Positions 18,722-26,900 of a stretch of DNA of 64,000 bases are shown piece after piece. Where the stretch lies: NCBI RefSeq assembly GCF_900107735.1, contig NZ_FNQV01000002.1:62001-126000 (forward strand), read 5' to 3'. A program made the translations under genes and the position numbers. Every line of letters starts with the position of its first letter. The first letter of the stretch is position 1. Source of the DNA: Bowdeniella nasicola (GTDB taxonomy: Bacteria > Actinomycetota > Actinomycetes > Actinomycetales > Actinomycetaceae). A model generated the notes under the pieces. The model ran no database searches, had not been told where the DNA came from, and saw only the letters and a program-made list of their open reading frames with translations.

Positions 18722-20356
18722 GTGTCTCGCTCAACCCGGACTATCAGCGCACTATTTGCCGCCGCAGCATTAGCTCTAAGCGCGTGTACATCGAGCGGTA
18801 ACAATGCCGATGCAGGCGCCTCGACAGAAGAGGAATCCGCCAACGTCACGTATCTCGAAGTAGCAAAACCAGTTACTTTCAAAGGAGATGCTCAGGCGCA
18901 GTCGATTGCTGCATCCTCCGCGCTTTTCGGGTCATCGAGCCTCGCTGTCCTCGCCCCTGAAGGATCACCGAAGGAAACGATTCGCGCCGCATCTATTGGA
19001 CGAGCCCTGGGTATTCCCACCCTTGCTGTCTCAACTGATACCGCAGGCGTTGTTGAGGAGCTCAAGCGACTCGGAGCCGAAGCGGTCATTGTCGCCGGTG
19101 ACGTTAGCCTTCCCGATGATTCGGGGGTTGACCTTTATCGAGCTCCCGCGAATGCGGCAGACCTCACAGCTGCTACCGGAGTTGAGGTTAAGGGGAGTCC
19201 GCTGCCTGAATCCGATGATGCTCAGGCATTGCGCGAACTTCCGGAACGTACCATTTTCGAAACAACTGACACGACCTCGCCGGACGACACCGTCGAGGTA
19301 CCCAAAAAGGGCTCACTAACCCTGCGAGCCGACAAAGTGCCCGGCGGCACCTTAGCTCTCGTGAGCAAGGATCCAGCGACAGTCGCTGCCGAGGCTACGG
19401 CTGCCGCCGCCGGAGTGAAGACGAGTCCGAGCGAAGGCGATTTCAGGGGTTCGGGAGAACTGATCAAACAGGTAAAGGAAGCGGGGTCAGTCATCGGTAT
19501 TGGCGATGCCTTCCCTGACGCAGAGGACTTTGCGTGGGAGGTCGAGGTTGCTAAATCCGGTCAGGAATTACCCGGCGGCGGACAGCTCGTCTTCTCCGGA
19601 AAAAGGTACGTGGCACTCTACGGAACTCCTGTCACCCACAGTCTTGGTGTTCTTGGTGAACAAGACGGACCTGCCACCATTGATCGAGCGGCGAAATTGG
19701 CAGCCGAGTATCAGGAGCTCACGGAGGACAAGGTCATTCCCGCTCTGGAGATCATTGTGACGGTGGCGTCTGGAAAGGCCGGCGATGACGGCAACTATTC
19801 CAACGAATGGGCGATCGAGCACTTCACCCCGCTGATTGAAGCAGCTGGTGAGGCTGGCCAGTACGTGGTGATTGACTTCCAGCCTGGCCGAGCGGATTTT
19901 CTCTCCCAAGTTAAGCAGTACGAGGAGCTCCTGAAGTACCCGCACGTAGGGATCGCTCTGGACCCAGAGTGGCGGCTTGGCCCAAACGAGCGCCCGTTGA
20001 CGCGTATCGGGCATGTGGAAATCGATGAAGTTAACCAGGTGATTGACTACCTCGCGCAGCACACCAAGGAGAACAAGTTGCCGCAGAAAATGGTGATTCT
20101 GCACCAGTTCCAAATCCAGATGCTGCGCGATCGGGCACAGGTCAACACCTCACACCCGGAGGTTGCAGTTCTCATTCATGCCGATGGTCAAGGCACTCAG
20201 CCGCAGAAGAACGACACATGGCAAGCGCTTTTGAAGGACGCGCCCGAGGGTGTGCATTGGGGCTGGAAGAACTTCATTGATGAAGACCACCCCATGCTCA
20301 CCCCCGAGCAGACCTATCGAATCGAACCGCAGCCAGACTTCGTGAGCTACCAGTAG
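18722..20356 (+). CDS. large lipoprotein with cell-wall-binding-like N-terminal region
   Basis: Predicted surface lipoprotein of 544 aa. The signal peptide ends in the lipobox ALSAC. Residues around 50-130 (SSALFGSSSLAVLAP...AAELKRLGAEAVIVAGD-like pattern) resemble type 2 cell-wall-binding repeats. The last 200 residues (VVIDFQPGRADF, GIALDPEWRLG, MVILHQFQIQMLRDR, VAVLIHADGQG) form a conserved actinobacterial domain that looks like a TIM-barrel, of unknown activity. Start is the GTG at 18722 with GGAAGGA upstream. The gene ends 3 nt before the stop of the convergent opuC binding-protein gene. Confidence 0.7.
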   Translation: MSRSTRTISALFAAAALALSACTSSGNNADAGASTEEESANVTYLEVAKPVTFKGDAQAQSIAASSALFGSSSLAVLAPEGSPKETIRAASIGRALGIPTLAVSTDTAGVVEELKRLGAEAVIVAGDVSLPDDSGVDLYRAPANAADLTAATGVEVKGSPLPESDDAQALRELPERTIFETTDTTSPDDTVEVPKKGSLTLRADKVPGGTLALVSKDPATVAAEATAAAAGVKTSPSEGDFRGSGELIKQVKEAGSVIGIGDAFPDAEDFAWEVEVAKSGQELPGGGQLVFSGKRYVALYGTPVTHSLGVLGEQDGPATIDRAAKLAAEYQELTEDKVIPALEIIVTVASGKAGDDGNYSNEWAIEHFTPLIEAAGEAGQYVVIDFQPGRADFLSQVKQYEELLKYPHVGIALDPEWRLGPNERPLTRIGHVEIDEVNQVIDYLAQHTKENKLPQKMVILHQFQIQMLRDRAQVNTSHPEVAVLIHADGQGTQPQKNDTWQALLKDAPEGVHWGWKNFIDEDHPMLTPEQTYRIEPQPDFVSYQ

Positions 20357-20359
20357 CGG

Positions 20360-21295
20360 TTACTTACCGATGAGGCCCTTTTCGGTCAGCCAGTCCTTAG
20401 CAATGGTGGCCGCAGATGCCTTTTCGTCACCTGAGCTGCGGCCATTCATCTCGATGAGGGCATCGGTCGTTAACTCCGCCGAGACCTTATTGATGACGGC
20501 CTTTATGTCGTCGGTCATCGCCTCGGTTCGCACAAACGGGATGACGTGCTGAGCAGCGATGAGGTTCTCGGGGTCGTCCAGCGTGACGAGGTTGTTGTCC
20601 TTGATTGCTGGCGTGGTCGAGTAGATATCGGCCACGATCACGTCGCCATCAAGTAGTGCCTTGACGGTTGCGGGGCCACCGCCGTCGTTGATCGGCACGA
20701 ACTTGACACCGGTGATGCCGTAGACGCGTTCCAATCCCGGAATACCGTAGGAACGTTCAGCGAATTCCGGATTCGCAGCAAGTGAAATTCCCTCGACGTT
20801 CTTCAGGTCAGCGATCGAGGCGAGGGAGTGCTCTTCGGCCGTCGCCTGCGTGACGTTCAGTGAGTCCTTGTTCTCAGCGGGAGAAGCCTCCAGCACTTCG
20901 GTGCCGTCGGGCAGCGCGTCAGGAAGCGCCGCCATGATGCCCGCAGGATCGGTCTTGTCTGTCTCCGGATCAAAATATGCCAGGAGGTTTCCGGTGTAGT
21001 CGGGCACGAGATCGATCTCGCCGTTTTCCAATGCCGGTGCATAGACTTCGCGAGCACCGATCTGCATCGAACGCTTGACCTGCACGCCGGCATCTTCGAG
21101 TGCCTGGGCATACAGCTCGCCGATGATTTCGGATTCCGGGAACTGCGCCGAACCGACGGCGATGGAGCTTGCTGAACCGCCGTCGCCTGTCGGAGACGTC
21201 GTCTTCTTGGCATCGTCCGCATTGGGGTCGGAACAGCCGGCGAGGGCCAGGGCGCTGGCAAGTAGTGCGGGGAGAATGAGATTACGTCGCTTCAT
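20360..21295 (-). CDS. osmoprotectant/quaternary amine ABC transporter substrate-binding lipoprotein
   Basis: Extracytoplasmic solute-binding lipoprotein (311 aa) of the OpuCC/ProX-type family, which captures glycine betaine, carnitine or choline. The signal peptide ends in lipobox LAGC. Family features are SAQFPESEIIGELYAQAL, EIDLVPDYTGNLL and the C-terminal IPFVRTEAMTDDI segment. I start at the ATG at 21295 because the signal peptide begins there; the upstream extension has no role. The start overlaps the permease gene by 14 nt. The exact substrate cannot be read from sequence. Confidence 0.9.
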   Translation of the reverse strand: MKRRNLILPALLASALALAGCSDPNADDAKKTTSPTGDGGSASSIAVGSAQFPESEIIGELYAQALEDAGVQVKRSMQIGAREVYAPALENGEIDLVPDYTGNLLAYFDPETDKTDPAGIMAALPDALPDGTEVLEASPAENKDSLNVTQATAEEHSLASIADLKNVEGISLAANPEFAERSYGIPGLERVYGITGVKFVPINDGGGPATVKALLDGDVIVADIYSTTPAIKDNNLVTLDDPENLIAAQHVIPFVRTEAMTDDIKAVINKVSAELTTDALIEMNGRSSGDEKASAATIAKDWLTEKGLIGK

Positions 21296-22013
21296 GGGAA
21301 ACCTCCACGTCAATATCGGGACTAAGCGAACGAGATGGTTGCGGCGTACGCGCCGCAGGATTGGCGACACGCGCGGCGTATCGCTGAACGAGAGCAAAAA
21401 GCATGTCGATGAGGAAGGCAAGCGCCACCACGATGAGGGAGCCGCCCATCACTCGCGGCAGATCGCGCACAGCCAGACCATCGATGATGTAGCGGCCAAG
21501 TCCTCCGAGGGGCACAAACGCAGCGACGGTCGCCGTCGCGATGACCTGCAGCACCGCTGAGCGAAGACCGCCGACGATGATGGGGGAGGCGAGCGGAAGC
21601 TCGACGCGCGAGAGGATCTGCCACTCTGTCATACCCTGCGCGCGCGAGGCATCGATGACCGCACGCGGCACGGCTTCGATTCCCGAGTAGATTCCGGCCA
21701 AGAGAGGCGGGATACACAGAATAGCGAGCGCAAGGATCGGTGGGGTGAGCCCGATTCCCGTCAAGAGAACGAGGAAGGTCAAGAGACCAAGTGTTGGGAT
21801 GGCGCGAAGGGCGCCCGTGAACGTCACGGCAAGGGTATGGAAGCGGCCTGTGTGGCCGATGTAGAGGCCGAGCGGTACTGCCACCAGCGCGGCAATCCCA
21901 ACCGCGAGGGCGGTATACCCCAGGTGCTCGCCGAGGCGCACGGGAATTCCTGCTGGTCCGCTCCATGACTCGGGACGGGAGAACCACTCAATGGTGTCGG
22001 AAAGAATGCTCAT
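21282..22013 (-). CDS. osmoprotectant ABC transporter permease (second)
   Basis: Integral membrane permease (243 aa) of the OpuC/ProW family with about five to six hydrophobic helices and the ATPase-contacting EAA-like loop EAVPRAVIDASRAQGMTEWQ. The ATG at 22013 overlaps the stop of the first permease (ATGA). Its C-terminal 30 residues are polar. It forms a heteromeric channel with the neighbouring permease. Confidence 0.9.
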   Translation of the reverse strand: MSILSDTIEWFSRPESWSGPAGIPVRLGEHLGYTALAVGIAALVAVPLGLYIGHTGRFHTLAVTFTGALRAIPTLGLLTFLVLLTGIGLTPPILALAILCIPPLLAGIYSGIEAVPRAVIDASRAQGMTEWQILSRVELPLASPIIVGGLRSAVLQVIATATVAAFVPLGGLGRYIIDGLAVRDLPRVMGGSLIVVALAFLIDMLFALVQRYAARVANPAARTPQPSRSLSPDIDVEVSHEAT

Positions 22014-22657
22014 GCGCGGGCACCCGCCTTCGCCGTCCATGGCAGCAGCAGGCGACCAGCGAGCACGATAAGCCGATCAAAGATGAAGGCGACCGCGATA
22101 ATGAGCACGATCCCGATGATGATCTCGTCGATGAAAGAGCGTTGGAAGCCGTCAGTAAAGAGCGAGCCGAGGTTGGAGATCCCGATGAGTGCCGCAATGG
22201 ACAACAGTGAGACGGTCGAGACGGCAACGACGCGCAGGGAGGCGAGCATGACCGGACCGGCAAGCGGGAGCGTGACGCGAAGTGCGCGCTGGGTGCTGGA
22301 GTAGCCGCAAGCCTCGGCAGCGTTCAGGACATCCGAGGGGACGGAGTCCAGGGCGTCCGCCACGGAGCGAACCATAATCGCAAAGGCGTAGATCGTGAGC
22401 GCAACGACGGCATTGATGGCGGAGAGGTAACCCTGGCCGAGGAGCGTGGGGAGGATGACGAACAGCGGCAGGGAGGGAATTGTGTACAGGAGCGAGCCGG
22501 CACCCAAGATGAGGCCTCGCACCGGCTTGACGGAATAGGCGAGCCAGCCGGCCGGCAGCGCGAGGAGAAAACCCAATGCGATGGGGATCGCCGACAGGTA
22601 GACGTGCCGCCAGGTCAGAAGGGCCAGGTAATCTGCGTTCGCGAGTGCCCAGTTCAT
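22010..22657 (-). CDS. osmoprotectant ABC transporter permease (first)
   Basis: A 215-residue membrane permease of the OpuCB/OpuCD type with six hydrophobic segments and the coupling loop DALDSVPSDVLNAAEACGYS. Its start overlaps the ATPase stop by 4 nt and its stop overlaps the second permease by 4 nt, so all four transporter genes are tightly coupled in the order ATPase, permease, permease, binding protein. Confidence 0.9.
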   Translation of the reverse strand: MNWALANADYLALLTWRHVYLSAIPIALGFLLALPAGWLAYSVKPVRGLILGAGSLLYTIPSLPLFVILPTLLGQGYLSAINAVVALTIYAFAIMVRSVADALDSVPSDVLNAAEACGYSSTQRALRVTLPLAGPVMLASLRVVAVSTVSLLSIAALIGISNLGSLFTDGFQRSFIDEIIIGIVLIIAVAFIFDRLIVLAGRLLLPWTAKAGARA

Positions 22658-23466
22658 GAGTCCAACACACCCGCGACGCGGCCGTCGGCGGTCACCACGA
22701 TCTGCTCGCCGTCGCGCTCTTCAATGCGAAGGTGCCGCCGCTTGGTATCAAGGCCCACGAACTGCTCAACGAAGTTGTCGGCGGGATTGGCCAGGATCTC
22801 GGCGGGTGAGCCGATCTGGGCGACCTGGCCACCGGATTTCATGATGACGACGATGTCGGCCAGGGCAAAGGCTTCGTCGATATCGTGCGTGACGAAGACG
22901 ACCGTCTTGTTCAATTCCCGGTGGAGCCTGCGAGTTTCGGCCTGGAGTTCGGCGCGGACGATCGGGTCAACGGCGCCAAAGGGCTCGTCCATGAGCAAGA
23001 TATTGGGATCGGCCGCGAGGGCGCGGGCAACACCCACGCGCTGGGCCTGACCGCCGGACAGCTGGCTGGGGTAGCGCTCAAACATCGAGTGGGCGATGCC
23101 CACTACATCGAGAACCTCCCGCGCCCGTGCGTGCGCTTCCTTCTTAGGTTGACCGTTCAGGCGGAGCACGGTGGCAACATTGTCGATGACCTTGCGGTGG
23201 GGAAGAAGGCCCGACTGTTGCATGACGTAGCCGATGGAACGGCGCAGCTGGACCGCGGGCCGGTCGGCGACGTTTTCTCCGTCGATGAGGATGGCGCCCG
23301 ACGTCGGATCGACCATGCGGTTGATACAGCGCAACAGCGTCGTCTTACCAGATCCGGAGGATCCGACGAGCGCCGTCAGTGAGCCGGAGGGGATGTGTAA
23401 CGAGAAATCGCGTACCGCTTCGGTGCCGTCGGGATACCTCTTGGTGACAGCTTCGAAGTCGATCAT
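22654..23466 (-). CDS. osmoprotectant ABC transporter ATP-binding protein
   Basis: ATPase (270 aa) that powers the osmoprotectant importer. It shows the Walker A GSSGSGKTTLL, the Q-loop region YVMQQSGLLPH, the signature LSGGQAQRVGVARAL, Walker B ILLMDEPFGAVDP and the switch histidine in VFVTHDIDEA. The C-terminal tail after residue 235 is short and without the tandem CBS domains that sense ionic strength in some OpuCA/OpuA proteins, so osmotic gating here may rest on other features. Confidence 0.92.
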   Translation of the reverse strand: MIDFEAVTKRYPDGTEAVRDFSLHIPSGSLTALVGSSGSGKTTLLRCINRMVDPTSGAILIDGENVADRPAVQLRRSIGYVMQQSGLLPHRKVIDNVATVLRLNGQPKKEAHARAREVLDVVGIAHSMFERYPSQLSGGQAQRVGVARALAADPNILLMDEPFGAVDPIVRAELQAETRRLHRELNKTVVFVTHDIDEAFALADIVVIMKSGGQVAQIGSPAEILANPADNFVEQFVGLDTKRRHLRIEERDGEQIVVTADGRVAGVLDS

Positions 23467-23537
23467 GTCTCTTCCCGCCGGTAGCTTCCCTAATGCTCCA
23501 TCGTCTCAACGAGCCACGAGCGCGGCAACCGGAGGCT

Positions 23538-24467
23538 TTAGTCCACGAGCTCCTTGGGAAGCCGGTGGACCGTGACGGCACCGATGGCGGTGAAAGGGTG
23601 GAGCGGATCAGGCGTCTTTGAGCCCGTGGGGCCGCCGAGTTCCGAGTGCACCAGGGCAGACATGACGACGTAGGCGTCCTCTCGGCTGTAACCGGCCTCA
23701 AGGAGGAAATCGAAGCAGTCTTCGTAACCACGTTTGATCGAGTCTTGGACGGGATCGCCGATACCGATAAAACACCATTCGGACTCGGTCTCCACACGCG
23801 GGGCCCGCAGGTTGGCACCCTTGACCAGGTCGATGCTGATCACCGCGGTGCCCTCGGCTTCGATGGCGACGAAGGATGATTCAGCACGCGCCATGACGGC
23901 GTGGATATCGCCGAGAGACAACAGTCCGCCCGGCACCTCGACGGGCAGGTAGACGATCGAGCCCGGGCTAGCGTCGGTCAAGTCCATGTTGCCGCCGGAG
24001 CCGAAGGAGGGCATCACCGTCGAGCCGGGCTCGCCCGCCGGTGCGGTGCCGATACAGCCGATCATGGGACGCAGCTCCGCGGTGATGGACTCAGTGAGCA
24101 GGGCAGCGTCGTTCGTGAGCGTGATTTTGCGGGAGAAGAGCTCATCTCCCATGCGTTCGGTCAGGGCGCCCGCGCCGGGCAGGTAGACGGACCAGCCGTG
24201 ATCGCCCAGGACGATGTCGTGGATCGTGACCCGCAGCGCGTCGCCGGGTTCGGCGCCGTCAACGTAGATGGGGCCTGTCACTGGGTTGATCGGCGCGGTC
24301 ACGGCCTCGAGGCTGCCACGCTCATGCAGCTGCACAAACAGTTCGCCGTCGGTTTGCATCGCGATCGTCTCGCCCGTTCCGGGCGTGATCGTGAGGACCG
24401 GAGCGATAGAGCGATCGAAACTCGTTTGGCCATGGGACTTATCGAGGACGTGGTCGTAGCGAGTCAT
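23538..24467 (-). CDS. acetamidase/formamidase family protein
   Basis: Predicted cytoplasmic hydrolase (309 aa) of the FmdA/AmdA family, which releases ammonia from formamide or acetamide. Recognised by INPVTGPIYVDGAEPGDALRV, the GCIGTAP segment, PSFGSGGNMDL and EVPGGLLSLGDIHAVM. The substrate is not determined. It is 56 nt downstream of the TauE/SafE exporter on the same strand, so the two may form an operon. Confidence 0.88.
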   Translation of the reverse strand: MTRYDHVLDKSHGQTSFDRSIAPVLTITPGTGETIAMQTDGELFVQLHERGSLEAVTAPINPVTGPIYVDGAEPGDALRVTIHDIVLGDHGWSVYLPGAGALTERMGDELFSRKITLTNDAALLTESITAELRPMIGCIGTAPAGEPGSTVMPSFGSGGNMDLTDASPGSIVYLPVEVPGGLLSLGDIHAVMARAESSFVAIEAEGTAVISIDLVKGANLRAPRVETESEWCFIGIGDPVQDSIKRGYEDCFDFLLEAGYSREDAYVVMSALVHSELGGPTGSKTPDPLHPFTAIGAVTVHRLPKELVD

Positions 24468-24523
24468 GCCTTAAGGACTATCAGGACTGGGCTCGCGCCG
24501 GGCAGCGTTAGGCGCGAATCTCA

Positions 24524-25300
24524 CTACGCGAACTGATCGATGAGGAGTTTGACGCTCAACGCGACCACGATTGCCAGGAGCGCCACGCGCACGAGTGCCG
24601 TGCCTTTGGACAGCACGAGCCGAGAGCCCAGCAACGAGCCTGCGATATTCGCGACCGCGAGCACGAGGCCAAGGGACCACCAGATGTGTCCGCCGAGCCC
24701 GAAGACCAGGAGCGCTCCCGCGTTGGTCGCCACGTTGACAACTTTGGCGGCTGCGGCTGAATGCAGGAAGGAGGTGCCAAGGATTGAGGTGAACGCGATG
24801 ATGAGGAACATGCCCGTGCCGGGCCCAAAAACCCCGTCGTAGTATCCGATGACGGCAACAGCGATGAGGGCGACGATGTACCACTTCTGGGTGGCGCGTG
24901 GCATCGACCGGCCTTCTTTACCAAAGTTTGGCCGCAGCGCGACGTAGGTTCCGACGGCGAGTACCGCGACGATAATGACGGGACGCATGATGTCGGGATT
25001 GACGAGGGTCGCGGTTAGCGCGCCGAGCGCTGCTAGCCCAAAGGCCGTCACGGCTGCGGCCACCAGCGGACGCTTTGGGAGGGGGATCGAACGCAGGTAG
25101 GAAACAGCCGCGGCGATCGTGCCGGATAGCGCCGCTACCTTGTTCGTGCCGAGCGCCGTGGCGGGGGCGAGGCCCGGGACCGCGACGAGCATCGCAGGGA
25201 TAAGGATAAGGCCGCCCCCGCCGATAACGGCGTCGATAAAGCCCGCGAGGAGGGAGGCCCCCAGCAGCAGCGTGAGGGTCATCGGGTCGGGCAGAGCCAT
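24524..25300 (-). CDS. TauE/SafE (TSUP) family membrane transporter
   Basis: Predicted sulfite or organic anion exporter of 258 residues with about eight hydrophobic helices and two related halves (FIDAVIGGGGLILIPAML near the N-terminus and GYYDGVFGPGTGMFLIIAF in the middle), the repeat signature of this family. I take the ATG at 25300, with an AGGA about 9 nt upstream; a second ATG 18 nt later also fits. It is divergent from the nif3-like gene with only 41 nt between starts, and upstream of the formamidase-like gene. Substrate unknown. Confidence 0.85.
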   Translation of the reverse strand: MALPDPMTLTLLLGASLLAGFIDAVIGGGGLILIPAMLVAVPGLAPATALGTNKVAALSGTIAAAVSYLRSIPLPKRPLVAAAVTAFGLAALGALTATLVNPDIMRPVIIVAVLAVGTYVALRPNFGKEGRSMPRATQKWYIVALIAVAVIGYYDGVFGPGTGMFLIIAFTSILGTSFLHSAAAAKVVNVATNAGALLVFGLGGHIWWSLGLVLAVANIAGSLLGSRLVLSKGTALVRVALLAIVVALSVKLLIDQFA

Positions 25301-25341
25301 GGGTGGGCATCCTGTTCTGGTGGCGCAGGTAGGCTTGGTGT

Positions 25342-26172
25342 GTGGCAACTTTATCGCTTGCAGACGTCCTGAACCTCATGGAGCGTGCGTTTCCCTCGGG
25401 CCTTGCAGAGCCGTGGGATTCTGTCGGCCTAATCTGCGGAGACCCAGCCCAGAGTGTGCGGCACGTGCATTTTGCGCTCGACCCCGTCGCCGCGACGGTT
25501 GATGAAGCCATTGTGTCCGGCGCCGACCTGCTCATCACCCACCACCCGCTCTATCTCAAAGGGACCTCCACGGTTGCCGCCAATACTCCCAAGGGTGCGC
25601 TCATCCACCGGCTCATTAGCTCGAATACCGCGCTGTTTAATGCGCACACGAACGCGGATTCGGCAGCCGAGGGCACGGCCGTCGTGCTGGCAGAGCTGCT
25701 GGAGTTGACGGAGATCAAGCCCGTCGATCCTGCGCAGGACGATCCGTCACTTGGCCTTGGCCGCTATGGCCGACTGCCAACCGCGATTACGGCGAATGAG
25801 CTCGGGCAGCGCCTTGCCGAGCTCTTGCCCGCCACGGCGCGCGGCGTCGCGATCGGAGGCGATCGCAGTGCACGAATCGAGACGATCGCGCTGTGCCCGG
25901 GTGCGGGTGACAGCTACCTCGATCGCGTACGCGACCTGGGCGTCGATGCCATGCTGACCTCCGACCTGAGGCACCATCCCGCCTCTGAGGCACTCGAACA
26001 CGACGATGCCCCCATCCTGTTCGATGCCGCCCACTTCGCAACGGAATCGCCCTGGATGACGCGCGCTGCACAGGTCCTATCGCGCGCCGCCAGCGACGAA
26101 CTCACCGTGAGCGTCTCGCAGCTCAACACCGACCCCTGGACCACGATCTATGTGAAGAAGGATGCGCCATGA
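25342..26172 (+). CDS. Nif3-like dinuclear metal-center protein
   Basis: A 276-residue member of the NIF3/YbgI family, which forms hexameric toroids with two metal ions per subunit; its reaction is not settled (GTP cyclohydrolase 1 type 2 has been used as a label). Seen are the metal-ligand stretches ITHHPLYLKG and AHTNADSAAEG, GAGDSYLDRVRDLGVDAMLTSDLRHHPA and the C-terminal EDSP-like segment. The start is the GTG at 25342. It overlaps the next gene by 4 nt. The nif3-CT398-RNase HI order is also known from Mycobacterium tuberculosis (Rv2230c-Rv2228c). Confidence 0.88.
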   Translation: MATLSLADVLNLMERAFPSGLAEPWDSVGLICGDPAQSVRHVHFALDPVAATVDEAIVSGADLLITHHPLYLKGTSTVAANTPKGALIHRLISSNTALFNAHTNADSAAEGTAVVLAELLELTEIKPVDPAQDDPSLGLGRYGRLPTAITANELGQRLAELLPATARGVAIGGDRSARIETIALCPGAGDSYLDRVRDLGVDAMLTSDLRHHPASEALEHDDAPILFDAAHFATESPWMTRAAQVLSRAASDELTVSVSQLNTDPWTTIYVKKDAP

Positions 26173-26900
26173 CGACCGCTCAGCCCGCTGACCAGCAACT
26201 CCTGATCGCCCTGCAGGAGCAGGACCGGCTTCTCGCCCGCCTCGCGGCAGAACGCCGCAAGCTGCCGATCCTTGCCAAGCTCGATGAGCTGCGGGAGGCG
26301 GAGGGCCAGCTGGGACGTGAACGTATTGCAGCGGAGACGGCGCTCGCGGACGCCCGGCGAGAGGTGTCCTTCGCCGAAGGCGAGGTCCAGATCGTGCGCA
26401 CGCGCCGCGAACGTCAGCAAAAGGTCTTGGACTCCGGCGCGCTGGCACCGAAGGACTTGGGAAACCTCCAATCCGAACTCGCGAACCTTGCTGCCCGTCA
26501 AAGCGAGCTGGAAGACGCGGAGCTTGCCGCAATGGAGAACCTCGAGGCGCGCCAATCCCAGCTCGACGCCGTAGGCGAGCGCGCCACCACGATCGAAACC
26601 GAGATCGCGGCCGCGAGCGAGCAGGCGGAGCGCGAAGGCGGCGAGGTCGAAAGCCGCATCGCCAAGGCTGAGGCCGACCGCGAGACGATTGCCGAGAAGA
26701 TCCCGGACGACGTCCTATCGCTCTACGACGAGGTGCGCGCTCGCACGGGTGGACTTGCCGTCGTTGAACTACACGGCCAGGTCACCTCGCCGGTGACGCT
26801 CGATTTCTCGCTCGCTGAGCTCGATGCGATCCGCTCCACCCCGGCGGATGAGGTCTACGTGTCGGACGAGCACGAGTACATCATTGTGCGGATGTCGTGA
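26169..26900 (+). CDS. CT398-like coiled-coil protein with degenerate C-terminal zinc ribbon
   Basis: A 243-residue protein. Residues 10-185 form a long coiled coil rich in Ala, Glu, Arg and Leu. The last 55 residues correspond to the C4 zinc-ribbon domain of the family: LYDEVRARTGG, FSLAELDAIRSTPADEV and IIVRM are preserved. However, the two CxxC-type pairs expected in that domain are missing, and the whole protein contains no cysteine, so it cannot bind zinc in the usual manner. Function of the family is uncertain; its place between Nif3-like and RNase HI genes is conserved in actinobacteria. It overlaps both neighbours by 4 nt. Confidence 0.85.
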   Translation: MTTAQPADQQLLIALQEQDRLLARLAAERRKLPILAKLDELREAEGQLGRERIAAETALADARREVSFAEGEVQIVRTRRERQQKVLDSGALAPKDLGNLQSELANLAARQSELEDAELAAMENLEARQSQLDAVGERATTIETEIAAASEQAEREGGEVESRIAKAEADRETIAEKIPDDVLSLYDEVRARTGGLAVVELHGQVTSPVTLDFSLAELDAIRSTPADEVYVSDEHEYIIVRMS

